From JANYHF01 sp963732765 (lineage in GTDB: Bacteria > Pseudomonadota > Alphaproteobacteria > Rhizobiales > Hyphomicrobiaceae): 64,000 bases of DNA. Under the pieces are notes generated by a model. The model was given only the letters and a program-made list of their open reading frames with translations. It made no database searches and was not told the origin of the DNA. The stretch covers positions 965,485-1,029,484 of the forward strand of contig CAVTAS010000003.1 of NCBI GenBank assembly GCA_963732765.1, in the 5' to 3' direction. Positions 52,642 to 60,643 of the stretch are shown piece by piece (within the stretch, counting starts at the first letter, position 1; each line of letters starts with the position of its first letter). The translations under genes were made by a program, and so were the position numbers.

Positions 52642-53658
52642 ATGGCGACTGGAACGCGCGAGAAGCGATCAGGCAAGTCGGCCGAGCCCTTGCCGGCGAG
52701 CCCGCTCGCCTCGGCTTTACGCACGGTGAGCCTGGAGACCGACGGCCTGAAGGCCCTCGAAGCCATCTTGCGCACCACGATGGCCGACAGTTTTGCCCGC
52801 GCCACCGCGCTGATGGCCGGCGCTCAGGGCCGCGTGATCGTCACCGGCATCGGCAAGAGCGGCCATGTCGGGCGGAAAATCGCCGCCACCCTGGCCTCGA
52901 CCGGCACGCCGGCCTATTTCGTCCACCCCACCGAAGCCAGCCACGGCGATCTCGGCATGGTGACCGGTAATGATGTCATTCTGGGGCTCTCCTGGTCCGG
53001 CGAGTCGGTGGAACTTGGCAGCATCATCACCTATTCGCGGCGTTTCGCGGTGCCGCTGATCGCCGTCACATCGCGCGAGGACTCGTCACTCGGCAAAGCC
53101 TCCGAGGTCGTGCTGCTGCTGCCACGCGCCGCCGAAGCTTGCCCGCACGGGCTCGCCCCCACCACCTCGACGACCATGCAGCTGGTGCTGGGCGATTGCC
53201 TGGCCATCGCGCTGCTCGAGGGCAAGGGGTTTTCCGCCAGCGATTTCAAGGCGTTCCATCCCGGTGGCCAGCTCGGCGCCAGCCTGCGCCATGTCGGCGA
53301 CATCATGCACAAGGGCGACGCCCTGCCGGTGGTGCGCGAGGGCACGCTGATGAGCGAGGCGCTGGTGACCATGTCGGCCAAGAGCTTTGGCTGCCTCGGC
53401 GTCGTGGACGCCAAGGGCAAGCTGGCGGGCATCATCACCGATGGCGACTTACGAAGAAAGATGGGCTCGGACCTGCTGGGCATGCGCTGCGCCGACATCA
53501 TGACGGCGCGCCCCAAGACCATCGGCCCGGCGGCACTGGCGTCGGCCGCGCTGGAAATGTTGAACGCGGCCAAGATCACGTCGTTGTTCGTGGTCGAAGC
53601 GGGCAAGCCGGTCGGCATCGTACATGTGCACGATCTGTTGCGGGTGGGCGTGGCGTGA
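52642..53658 (+). CDS. kdsD: Arabinose-5-phosphate isomerase (KpsF/GutQ/KdsD family)
   Basis: Converts ribulose-5-phosphate to arabinose-5-phosphate, the first committed precursor of KDO in LPS or capsule. ATG 52642 has GGAG about ten bases upstream; an ATG five codons earlier has none. The 338-residue protein has a SIS domain (VIVTGIGKSGHVGRKIAATL, FVHPTEASHGDLGMVTGNDV, LGLSWSGESVEL, then GLAPTTSTTMQLVLGDCLAI) and two CBS domains (KSFGCLGVVDAKGKLAGIIT, AAKITSLFVVEAGKPVGIVH). The family usually acts as a tetramer. It fits the envelope theme of galE and galU. Confidence 0.93.
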   Translation: MATGTREKRSGKSAEPLPASPLASALRTVSLETDGLKALEAILRTTMADSFARATALMAGAQGRVIVTGIGKSGHVGRKIAATLASTGTPAYFVHPTEASHGDLGMVTGNDVILGLSWSGESVELGSIITYSRRFAVPLIAVTSREDSSLGKASEVVLLLPRAAEACPHGLAPTTSTTMQLVLGDCLAIALLEGKGFSASDFKAFHPGGQLGASLRHVGDIMHKGDALPVVREGTLMSEALVTMSAKSFGCLGVVDAKGKLAGIITDGDLRRKMGSDLLGMRCADIMTARPKTIGPAALASAALEMLNAAKITSLFVVEAGKPVGIVHVHDLLRVGVA

Positions 53659-53806
53659 GGGCCTGCAGCGCTCTTTGAGAATAGTCATCGCGGATTTGAT
53701 CTGCGTCATGGCCCGGCACGCCATGAGGGCCCAGACATCCGGTGCAACTCACTTTCCACGGCCAATTCCGTGGCCAAATGCGTGGATTGTCGCACAGGAG
53801 GCTTCC

Positions 53807-54016
53807 ATGACGAACAATGTTGGCTTTGCAGATCGCGTGGTCCGCATCATCCTTGGACTGGCACTGCTCGCTTTTGCCTATTTCGGCCTCGAAACCTATG
53901 GCACTTATGCCTATCTCGGCTGGATTGGCGTTATCCCGTTGGTCACGGGTCTGATCGGCTCGTGCCCAGTCTATTCCGCGTTTGGGATCGACACTTGCGG
54001 CCGGTCTCACGCCTGA
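53807..54016 (+). CDS. DUF2892 (YgaP-type) small membrane protein
   Basis: A 69-residue protein from ATG 53807 with AGGAGG upstream. It has N-V-G-x-x-D-R-x-x-R-I-I-L-G at the start and two hydrophobic segments (ILGLALLAFAYFGL and GWIGVIPLVTGLIG). It ends with the conserved SCPVYSAFGIDTC motif of the DUF2892/YgaP transmembrane family. In YgaP this part accompanies a rhodanese domain; here it stands alone. It may take part in sulfur or redox chemistry at the membrane, but function is not established. Confidence 0.88.
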   Translation: MTNNVGFADRVVRIILGLALLAFAYFGLETYGTYAYLGWIGVIPLVTGLIGSCPVYSAFGIDTCGRSHA

Positions 54017-54053
54017 CGTCGCGCTCTGCGCGAACCACCGGCAGATGTGAAAA

Positions 54054-54082
54054 AGCCCCGGCGCCATTTCGGGCACCGGGGC
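54054..54082. terminator. Bidirectional terminator between DUF2892 and cytochrome c-prime genes
   Basis: agccccgg and ccggggct arms (within 54054-54082) enclose a loop that can pair further. On the minus strand the hairpin is followed by TTTTT (complement of 54049-54053), which suits termination of the cytochrome gene. It lies between two convergent genes. Confidence 0.8.
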
Positions 54083-54112
54083 TCAAAGCTAGCAAACGCT
54101 TTCGCGTCCGGC

Positions 54113-54574
54113 CTAGCCCTTCGGGCGGCGGAACTTCTCGTGGCAGCCCTTGCAGCTGTCGCCGAATGCGGGGAAGGCTGCCTTGAATGCGGCTTCGTCG
54201 CCAGCGGCTTTGACGGCTTGCGCAGCGTTGTACCAAGCGCCGCCAGCAGCTTCAAAGCCCTTCATGTCCGTCCAGATTTCGGGCTTTGCGAAGGTCTCAA
54301 GCGTCTCGCCCTTCTCCAGGCCAGGAGCCCAGTACTTGGCCCAATCGGCGCAGGCAGCGTCTTCGGCGGCGAAGGCGGCAGCGACGGCAGCCTTATCGAA
54401 CGGCTTTTCGCCCTTCATGATCGGGACGAAAACGCCCATGGAGGCGCCGTGGGCCTTCATGCAGGCTTGGCGGCCCTTGACAGCGTCGTCGCCGGCGCCG
54501 GCGAATGCGCCGGTGGCCATCAGGCCAGCGCCAATAAGCGCCAGTGCGCCGAGAGTAAGTGTAGACACCTTCAT
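54113..54574 (-). CDS. cycP: Cytochrome c-prime
   Basis: A periplasmic four-helix-bundle c-type cytochrome. ATG 54574 has GGAGG upstream, and a Sec signal peptide covers about residues 1-25 (MKVSTLTLGALALIGAGLMA, ending GAFA). The haem-attachment motif CKGCHEKFRRP is at the extreme C-terminus, as in cytochrome c-prime and the related c-556. Two additional cysteines lie earlier (RQACMKAH and DAACADWA), and the final chain is 153 residues before cleavage. Members bind NO or CO and protect against nitrosative stress, or carry electrons. Ends at a strong terminator. Confidence 0.88.
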   Translation of the reverse strand: MKVSTLTLGALALIGAGLMATGAFAGAGDDAVKGRQACMKAHGASMGVFVPIMKGEKPFDKAAVAAAFAAEDAACADWAKYWAPGLEKGETLETFAKPEIWTDMKGFEAAGGAWYNAAQAVKAAGDEAAFKAAFPAFGDSCKGCHEKFRRPKG

Positions 54575-54731
54575 GTGCGAACCTCCGAAGTGCTGGTGAC
54601 TGTCAGTCCTAAATGCCTGTCGGCAGCCAGATTCGAGGCCAACTGCCGACATGGATGCAAATGCTAGCATCTCAGCATGACAATGGGAAGTTCCTGACCG
54701 ACCAATTGGACGGGCGTGTGGTTCTGGCCGC

Positions 54732-55184
54732 TCAGCCGGTCGGCTCGGTGAGTACGACGGCGCCCCGGCTGCCGATGACCCGCACCTTGGCGCCAGGAAC
54801 GCTATCAGGCCCCTCGGCGTTCCACAGCGTGTCGCCGATCCTGACCTTGCCACGGCCATTCACGATCGGCTCGGCCACCTCCACCAGCTGGCCCTTGAAG
54901 CGATTGCCGGGCTTGTTCAGGGTGCTGCGGTCGGAAACCGAGACGCCGTAGCGCAGGACCAGCCGCGCGAATAGCCCGAGCAGGACCGACAGCAGCGCAA
55001 ACAGGGCGAACTGCAGGCCAGTATCGAGAGGCACGAACATCAGCACGCCGCCGACCGCCACCGCCGCCAGGCCGAGCCAGAGCAGAAAGGCGCCCGGCAG
55101 CAGGATTTCCAGCGCCAGCAGCACGCCGCCGGCCACCAGCCAGGCCCAGATCGCGTTCGAGGTGTTGAGAATATCCAGGGACAT
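54732..55184 (-). CDS. NfeD-like membrane protein
   Basis: A 150-residue protein from ATG 55184, with GGAG upstream. Three or four hydrophobic helices (IWAWLVAGGVLLALEILLPG, FLLWLGLAAVAVGGVLMFV, LQFALFALLSVLLGLFARLV) are followed by an OB-fold tail (KGQLVEVAEPIVNGRGKVRI, then GDTLWNAEG and VRVIGSRGAVVLTE). This is the short NfeD1b class. It normally partners an SPFH/stomatin protein (QmcA-like) encoded next to it. No SPFH gene is present here, so the partner is elsewhere. Confidence 0.88.
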   Translation of the reverse strand: MSLDILNTSNAIWAWLVAGGVLLALEILLPGAFLLWLGLAAVAVGGVLMFVPLDTGLQFALFALLSVLLGLFARLVLRYGVSVSDRSTLNKPGNRFKGQLVEVAEPIVNGRGKVRIGDTLWNAEGPDSVPGAKVRVIGSRGAVVLTEPTG

Positions 55185-55377
55185 GCGTGTCTCCAAAGTC
55201 TGCCTGCGGATCGCAACGAGATTGTCGCGGTGTCGCCTCACTCCACAGTGTCGCGGAGAGCTACCATATCAGCAGCAAACATACATAAATCTGGTAGCTG
55301 GATGCCGGAACTTCAATGCCACGGGCCGTGGCGCTGGGCCAGCAGTGCGCCAAGCCGAATCGCGATACCCTCGCCCC

Positions 55378-56323
55378 ATGATCACCGCCTCCGCCACCGC
55401 CATCTCCGACTTCCTCGGCCGCATGAGCGCCGAGCGCGGAGCCGCCGCCAACACACTGGAAGCCTACGGCCGCGACCTCGGTGAGTTCGCCGACTATCTG
55501 GCCGACCAAGGCTTGGCGCTGGGCGAGACCGGCCCCAACCACATCACGGCCTACCTGCGCCACCTCGACGACCTGGGCCTGGCCGCCTCGTCCCGCGCGC
55601 GCAAACTCTCGGCCATCCGCCAGCTGTTCCGCTTCCTGGAAGCCGAGGGCCAGATCGCCGCCAATCCCGCTGAACACGTAATGGCGCCCGCCAAGGGCCG
55701 CACGCTGCCGCGCACCCTCAACGTCGCCGAGGTCGACCGGCTGCTGTCCGCCGCCCACACTTGTGTGACGCACGCCAAGGGCCGCGAGCGTCTGCCCGCG
55801 CTCCGCCTAGCCGCGCTCCTGGAACTGCTCTACGCCACCGGCATGCGCGTCAGCGAGCTGGTCAGCCTGCCGCGTCGCGTGCTGGCCGGCGACGACCGCG
55901 TGCTGACGATCACCGGCAAGGGCGGGCGCGAGCGCCTGGTGCCGCTGAACGGTCCGGCGCGGACGGCGGTGGCGGCATATCTGGCCGAGGAGGCCGCGCA
56001 CGTCCCCGCGCCGCATGTGGCGTCGGCCAAGTGGCTGTTCCCGGCGGCCAGCGAGGCCGGCCACGTCACACGCCAGCACCTGGGCCAGGAGCTGAAAGCC
56101 GTCGCCGAAGCAGGCCGGGATCGATCCCGAGCGGGTCAGCCCGCACGTGCTGCGGCATGCGTTCGCGAGCCATCTGCTGGATCGCGGCGCGGATTTGCGC
56201 GCGGTGCAGCAGCTGCTGGGGCACGCGGATATCTCGACGACGCAGATCTATACGCATGTGCTGGAGGAGCGGCTGAAGCGGGTGGTGATGGAGCATCATC
56301 CGTTGGGGAAGAGGGTGGGGTAA
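55378..56323 (+). CDS. xerD: Tyrosine recombinase XerD (or XerC), with one frameshift
   Basis: Resolves chromosome dimers at dif. From ATG 55378: N-terminal SAM-like domain (FLGRMSAERGAAANTLEAYG), then the catalytic domain with Arg-I in ATGMRVSELVSLP and the beta-hairpin Lys in TGKGGRERLVPLNG. After AVAEAG the frame shifts; the rest (IDPERVSPHVLRHAFASHLL, then LGHADISTTQIYTHVLEERL) supplies H-x-x-R, His and the Tyr nucleophile. The span is 3n+1, with one extra base near 56113. The restored length of about 314 residues and the end EHHPLGKRVG fit XerD better than XerC. Probably functional in vivo. Confidence 0.88.
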
Positions 56324-56461
56324 GGGGCAGGCGGCACCCGCCATGCACAAAGTATTGAAATTCAACGAACATTTTGCGTCAGATTACCTTATCGTCTATA
56401 TTGTGTTAGCGCAATTTTCGCTTCTCGTGTTGCGCGTGCTTTCGGGATGGAGGCTGTAGTC

Positions 56462-57478
56462 GTGCATCTATTCATTGATGAGTCAGGTGGTTTTCAAAGG
56501 GACGTTAACACGCCTCACGCCGTTTCTTGCGTGTGCGCAGTAGTTATTCCAGGGAGGTCGCTTGACGCAATAGAAGATGGGTTCTTGAGAATCAGCCATA
56601 CTTGGCCAAAAGAAGCAAGCGGCGAAGTGAAGGGAAAGTTACTTGACGAAGAGCACATGAGGCAGTTATGCGATTTTCTATCTGGTTATCATGTTATACT
56701 AGATACTACAGTGATAGACATGAATATGTCGACCGATGACGAAGTGAAATATCACAAATTTATGCAAGCCGAATCGATTATTGCAGACCTTAGTCCAGAG
56801 CATGACGTTTCGATGCATCTGGCTCTTGAGGGGCTAAAGCGCAGTCTGGATTTGATGCCAATTCAACTTTACGCACAGGCGGTTGCTATGAAACATCTTG
56901 TATGGAATTCGTTTCAGGTTGGCCAGATCTATTTCTGCCAACGCTGGCCTGGAGAACTCGCTCGGTTCCAATGGACAATTGACGCAAAGGACAAAGGAAG
57001 AACTACTGAATATGAACGGTATTGGCAGGAATCAATACTCCCCTCACTACAAAGCATTTCAATGACGAGGCCCTTAATTAGACTGAAGGGCGGGGATTAC
57101 TCCGCGTTCAGGCGAAATTTTCCGTCACTCAGTTTGCCCAAGCATTTGCGAGAGCTTGCTCCAAGCGATCAGCCAAGAAATAGGCGCAAGGGTGGAGACT
57201 TGAGAGCTCTATTCCGTGAGCTGAAATTTGCCCAGTCGGACGTCCATGTCGGATTGCAGATTGCAGACGTTCTTGCCAACTGTATACGTCGTTCTTTGTC
57301 TGGTCGTATGGGGCGGGCCGGCTGGTGGCCGCTCGCGAGTTTGATGACGAAGAAGTTGTGGTCAGATACGGTCTTGATTACTCTCAGTCAGGACCCTGCG
57401 CCGCGCAAAGCGGTCTATGGTAGCGTACTGGAGCGACTAAATTCCGGCGAGCGGCCGTTGTTATCTGAAGGAAAGTAG
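56462..57478 (+). CDS. DUF3800 domain protein
   Basis: I prefer GTG 56462 to ATG 56447 because GGAGG (56449-56453) lies eight bases before the GTG and overlaps the ATG. The 338-residue protein starts MHLFIDESGGF, the acidic F-I-D-E-S-G motif of DUF3800, whose predicted fold is RNase-H-like. A late acidic cluster (HVGLQIADVLANCIRRSLSG) is also typical, with the conserved Q-x-A-D. The gene is visibly AT-richer, with many AAA and TAT codons, than the DNA on both sides, which suggests recent acquisition. DUF3800 genes are often found in mobile and defence islands; the function is unproven. Confidence 0.82.
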   Translation: MHLFIDESGGFQRDVNTPHAVSCVCAVVIPGRSLDAIEDGFLRISHTWPKEASGEVKGKLLDEEHMRQLCDFLSGYHVILDTTVIDMNMSTDDEVKYHKFMQAESIIADLSPEHDVSMHLALEGLKRSLDLMPIQLYAQAVAMKHLVWNSFQVGQIYFCQRWPGELARFQWTIDAKDKGRTTEYERYWQESILPSLQSISMTRPLIRLKGGDYSAFRRNFPSLSLPKHLRELAPSDQPRNRRKGGDLRALFRELKFAQSDVHVGLQIADVLANCIRRSLSGRMGRAGWWPLASLMTKKLWSDTVLITLSQDPAPRKAVYGSVLERLNSGERPLLSEGK

Positions 57479-57547
57479 TGATTGATGTTCTGTAGCCGTG
57501 ATAATCTATACTTCTTTACGCGTTACGTTTCACATCAAAATCAACAC

Positions 57548-57955
57548 CTACCGCTTCGCATCCTGCCGCTCCAGCCCACCCGGCCATGTGAGGATCGCCT
57601 CGTCGGCTGTGATGAGCGTCAGACCGTGTTGCATCGCCGTCGCGACGATAAGCCGGTCCGCGGGGTCAGGGTGGAAATCGGCCAAAGTCTCCGCCTTGAT
57701 CGCGATCTCGCCGGTGACGGGCAATTCTCGAATGCCCTTTGCCAGCACCTCAGTACGCCAGTCGAGCAATGGCATGGACATCGCAAGGCGGCGCTTTCGC
57801 ACCAGCATCGCCACCTCCCAAAACGAGAAGGCGCTTACCGATACGCTCGCGTCTGACCATGCGGATGTTATCAGGGCTCTTGAGCCAGCTCCTAATTTCT
57901 CGTCGGCAAGCAGCCACATCAGGCTGTGCGTGTCGAAGAGAACGGCTTTGCTCAT
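57548..57955 (-). CDS. vapC: PIN-domain toxin (VapC type)
   Basis: A 135-residue PIN-domain ribonuclease. The acidic residues are in LFDTHSLMWLL (first Asp), the central SAFSFWEVAMLV (Glu), and HPDPADRLIVATAM with TLITADEAI (third and fourth Asp). VapC toxins cleave tRNA or rRNA when freed from antitoxin. The ATG overlaps the stop of the antitoxin gene by four bases (ATGA), the standard antitoxin-first arrangement. The sequence looks intact, and its composition is like the chromosome rather than the AT-richer DUF3800 gene next to it. Confidence 0.92.
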   Translation of the reverse strand: MSKAVLFDTHSLMWLLADEKLGAGSRALITSAWSDASVSVSAFSFWEVAMLVRKRRLAMSMPLLDWRTEVLAKGIRELPVTGEIAIKAETLADFHPDPADRLIVATAMQHGLTLITADEAILTWPGGLERQDAKR

Positions 57956-58254
57956 GAACGGGTGCTTTGCGGCGCGGCACCCAGCATCCGGTCGGCCTTG
58001 GCGTCCAGGCTCTTATCCCAGGCCGTGAGTTCGTCCGTGTCCATCGCGCTGAGCAGCTGGTCATTGGGATCGGTGACGACAAATGTGCCCTTCATGCAGC
58101 CAAAGGGACTCGCGGCCCGCCGCTGGACTGGCGATAGCGTGACGACCGGCTGGCCGTTGCGTGTGACAACGATGGTCTGACCCTGGCTTTCCACGACATC
58201 GAGCAGCTCCGCGCTGTTGGCCTCGAACTCGCTGGCCGATACGATTTTGTTCAC
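57952..58254 (-). CDS. Phd/YefM-family antitoxin
   Basis: A 100-residue antitoxin. Its N-terminus (NKIVSASEFEANSAELLDVV, then GQTIVVTRNGQPVVTL) is the Phd/YefM DNA-binding fold. The C-terminal part (FVVTDPNDQLLSAMDTDELT, then AWDKSLD) would wrap the toxin. It is translated just before VapC and is expected to repress its own promoter, in the 58255-58447 gap, as a complex with the toxin. That gap shows no other gene. Confidence 0.9.
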   Translation of the reverse strand: MNKIVSASEFEANSAELLDVVESQGQTIVVTRNGQPVVTLSPVQRRAASPFGCMKGTFVVTDPNDQLLSAMDTDELTAWDKSLDAKADRMLGAAPQSTRS

Positions 58255-58447
58255 GGGACCACCGATGGAATTGGAATGAGGTCCATAGTCGCATGCAAGC
58301 GATTTCAGCGCAACGTTCTGTCCAGCATGGCTCGCGCGGAACTCCCTTCTCTCACCGGGATACAGCGAAGGGGCCGAAGCGGCGGTGCGGAGGTAGATAA
58401 AGAGACGGGCCCGGTCTCAGACCGCCCCCCTCACGCCGCCCGTACCG

Positions 58448-58761
58448 TCATCCTCCCCTTCGCCCGCCGCCGCCCGCGGGCGCGGTCACCACGATCTCCA
58501 CGTCCTGCCCAAGCGCCATCAGGAACCGGATCAACTCATCTACCGAGAACTCGCCCGGCCCCTTGCGCAGAACTCTATCCAATGCCGGGCGATCAATACT
58601 GAGCAGCTTGGCTGCTGCGACTTGGGTCAGTTTGCGCCGCCGCACCACTGCGGCGATCTGGATATGAAGGTCCGCCTTGACCAGCAGCATATCGCATCCG
58701 GCAGACCCAAGTCTTCAAAGACGTTGCCGCAGCCCTCCGTGACGGAATTCTCATCGCTCAT
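58448..58761 (-). CDS. HTH (XRE-type, HigA2-like) antitoxin/regulator with one frameshift
   Basis: ATG 58761 follows GAGGAGG, an excellent ribosome-binding site. The conserved N-terminus (MSDENSVTEGCGNVFEDLGL, then PDA) is followed in another frame by LLVKADLHIQIAAVVRRRKL, TQVAAAKLLSIDRPALDRVL and FSVDELIRFLMALGQDVEIV. One missing base near 58702 joins them; the span is 3n+2. The restored protein of about 104 residues is like single-domain antitoxins of the HigA2/XRE_37 type. A toxin partner would normally precede it, but upstream there is only a palindromic GTATAC site and the repeat at 58831, so it appears orphaned. Confidence 0.72.
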
Positions 58762-58830
58762 GGCTGCCTCCTCGCGGCTTGTTCGTATACATTGCGCGAG
58801 GTTCGCGACGGCGGCAAGGCACGCGCGGTC

Positions 58831-58997
58831 TCCCTTCTCCCGTCGGGAGAAGGTGGCGCACCTGCGCGGAGGCGCAAAACAAATGGGGCGCCGGATGAGG
58901 GGATCGGCGGCGCGGCTGTGGCGCGGCCGTGCCGCAACTTTAGAGCCGCAATCCCCTCATCCGCCCTTCGGGCACCTTCTCCCCACCGGGAGAAGGC
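58831..58997. repeat. Mosaic intergenic repeat, copy C
   Basis: cccttctcccgtcgggagaa and caccttctccccaccgggag hairpins flank an inner inverted pair, CCGGATGAGGGGATC...AATCCCCTCATCCG. The arrangement is the same as copies A and B, though the inner sequence has diverged. It lies between the orphan HTH gene and miaA. Confidence 0.7.
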
Positions 58998-59110
58998 GAT
59001 GGGGCCGATGCACCGGTGCAGGTTCGCAGACAGAAGCGGAGGGCGGTGCCAGGACCTTATTGCGCGGCGCCGGCCCCTGCTCCACCGCACAACGCCACTG
59101 GACGCAATAG

Positions 59111-59171
59111 GTGCCTGACACCCAGTCGCTTGCCGGAGTGCGGTCGCGGGCGCGCGCTGGGTGTCAGGCAC
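59111..59171. repeat. 15-bp inverted repeat GTGCCTGACACCCAG at the 5-prime end of miaA
   Basis: gtgcctgacacccag (59111-59125) and ctgggtgtcaggcac (59157-59171) are exact inverted copies with a 31-base loop. A 14-base piece, gtgtcaggcactta, recurs exactly at 6533-6546. A further partial copy (ttcctgacacc) lies just downstream at about 59188. The element overlaps the region where the miaA start should be. Confidence 0.75.
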
Positions 59172-60130
59172 TTACGAGCCGCAAGTTCCTGACACCGGCC
59201 CAACCGCATGCCGCCCACCGCCCCATCCTGATCGCCGGGCCGACTGCCTCGGGCAAGTCGGCGGCGGCTATCGTCATCGCCAACCGCATCGGCGGGGCGG
59301 TGGTCAATGCCGACAGCATGCAGGTCTATCGCGAGCTGCGCGTGCTGACAGCCCGCCCCTCGCCGGCCGACGAGGCCGCCGCGCCGCACCGGCTCTACGG
59401 GCATGTGGCGGCGGCGACGCCCTATTCGGTCGGGCTGTGGCTGGCCGATGTGGAGCGCGAACTGGCGCGGTTGGCGGCGGAAGGCCTCACGCCGATCATC
59501 GTCGGCGGGACGGGGCTGTATTTCGAGGCGCTGCTGCACGGGCTCTCGCCGGTGCCGGACATACCGGCGGCCGTCCGTGGCCACTGGCGCGCCGAGGCGG
59601 AACGGATCGGGCCGGAGCGTCTCTATGCGGAGCTGCTCGCCCGCGATCCCGTCATGGCGGCGCGGCTGCGGCCGACCGATCCGCAGCGCGTGACGCGGGC
59701 CATCGAGGTGATCGAGGCCACGGGGCGCTCGCTGGCGGAGTGGCAGCGCGAGACCTCGACGCCGCTGCTGCAGGCCGAGGAGGTGACGCGCGCGATGCTG
59801 CTGCCAAGCCGCGACTTTCTCTATGCCAGTTGCGATACCCGGTTCGACGCCATGCTGAGGGCTGGAGCGCTGGCCGAGGTGGCCGCGCTGCTGGCGCAAC
59901 AGCTGCCGAGGACACGTCCGGCCATGCGCGCCACCGGCGTGCCAGCGCTGGCCGCGCACTTACGCGGTGAACTGACCTTAGAAGAGGCCGCCGCCCGCGG
60001 CAAACTTGATACCAGGCAATACGCCAAGCGGCAGATGACCTGGCTGCGCGGGCGCATGGCCGGCTGGACGGCGATCGCGCGGACGGAGCCGGAGCTGGCG
60101 GCGGAGCGAATTCTTGGGATTAGGGATTAG
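59111..60130 (+). CDS. miaA: tRNA dimethylallyltransferase; start uncertain
   Basis: Adds the isopentenyl group to A37 of tRNAs reading UNN codons. Firm homology begins RPILIAGPTASGKSAAAIVI (P-loop, about 59217), then VVNADSMQVYRELRVLTARP, GTGLYFEALLHGLSPVPDIP, a TRAIEVIEATGRSLAEWQ helix and TRQYAKRQMTWLRGRM. MiaA normally starts only a few residues before the P-loop strand. In this frame there is no ATG there; the nearest ATG (59208) is out of frame. The first available starts (GTG 59111 and GTG 59138) lie in the inverted repeat. I give the longest open extent; the real start is probably near 59190-59210. Confidence 0.9.
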   Translation: MPDTQSLAGVRSRARAGCQALTSRKFLTPAQPHAAHRPILIAGPTASGKSAAAIVIANRIGGAVVNADSMQVYRELRVLTARPSPADEAAAPHRLYGHVAAATPYSVGLWLADVERELARLAAEGLTPIIVGGTGLYFEALLHGLSPVPDIPAAVRGHWRAEAERIGPERLYAELLARDPVMAARLRPTDPQRVTRAIEVIEATGRSLAEWQRETSTPLLQAEEVTRAMLLPSRDFLYASCDTRFDAMLRAGALAEVAALLAQQLPRTRPAMRATGVPALAAHLRGELTLEEAAARGKLDTRQYAKRQMTWLRGRMAGWTAIARTEPELAAERILGIRD

Positions 60131-60196
60131 GCAGTGGGCTGCCGAATACGGGCAGCCGCGAGTTTGGTGGTCAGGATGGCGCCTCGTGCCACTTGT

Positions 60197-60294
60197 ACGG
60201 AGCAAGCGTCGGCCCCTCACCTGTCGCTGATTCCGTCGCGCTTTGCGCTCCGGGCGACATCCTCTCCCCCGCAAAGAGGCGGTGGAGAGGAGAG
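60197..60294. repeat. Mosaic intergenic repeat, copy D (partial)
   Basis: It matches the right half of copy B: acggagcaagcgtcggcccc, then tcacctgtcgct, gctccgggcgacatcctctc, and a terminal cctctcccccgcaaagaggc hairpin. The left half is absent. It lies between the convergent miaA and MocE-like genes. Confidence 0.7.
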
Positions 60295-60307
60295 TGCGCT
60301 GCGCGCT

Positions 60308-60622
60308 TTAGGAGAGCCCCAGCAACACCCGTCCGCCTTCGACCTTCACCGGATAGGTCTTCAAATCCACGCAAACCGGCGCGCCTTTGGCAGCGCCCGT
60401 ACGGTAGTCGAAGCGGCCGTTGTGTTTGGGGCACTCAATGATGTGATCCATCACCAGGCCGTCGGCCAGGTGGACTTTTTCGTGCGTGCACAGACCGTCC
60501 GTTGCGTAGTACTTGTTGTCGGCCGAGCGGTACACCGCGTAGGTCGCGCCGCCGTTGTCGAAGCGCTTGACGTCCTCTTCGGGGATGTCGGTGGCGGCGC
60601 AGACGTCGATCCAGGTCGTCAT
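60308..60622 (-). CDS. mocE: MocE-like Rieske 2Fe-2S ferredoxin
   Basis: A 104-residue soluble Rieske protein with cluster ligands in GLCTHEKVHLADG (C-x-H) and ECPKHNGRFDYRTG (C-x-x-H). It starts MTTWIDVCAATDIPEEDVKR. In Sinorhizobium meliloti MocE acts with the oxygenase-like MocD and reductase MocF in demethylating the rhizopine 3-O-methyl-scyllo-inosamine. Here it lies 21 bases downstream of a MocD-like gene, and a MocB-like binding protein lies 3 kb away. It delivers electrons to the desaturase-like di-iron enzyme. No reductase gene is visible. Confidence 0.85.
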   Translation of the reverse strand: MTTWIDVCAATDIPEEDVKRFDNGGATYAVYRSADNKYYATDGLCTHEKVHLADGLVMDHIIECPKHNGRFDYRTGAAKGAPVCVDLKTYPVKVEGGRVLLGLS

Positions 60623-60643
60623 GTCGGCAAGTCCTCTATTCTG

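Noticed and set aside
55378..56323. Phage or integron integrase
   Set aside because: Length, motifs and the chromosomal context fit a housekeeping Xer recombinase; no attachment site or cassette array is seen.
57481..58602. Plus-strand open frames opposite the VapC/Phd genes
   Set aside because: They are shadows of the well-supported toxin-antitoxin genes on the minus strand.
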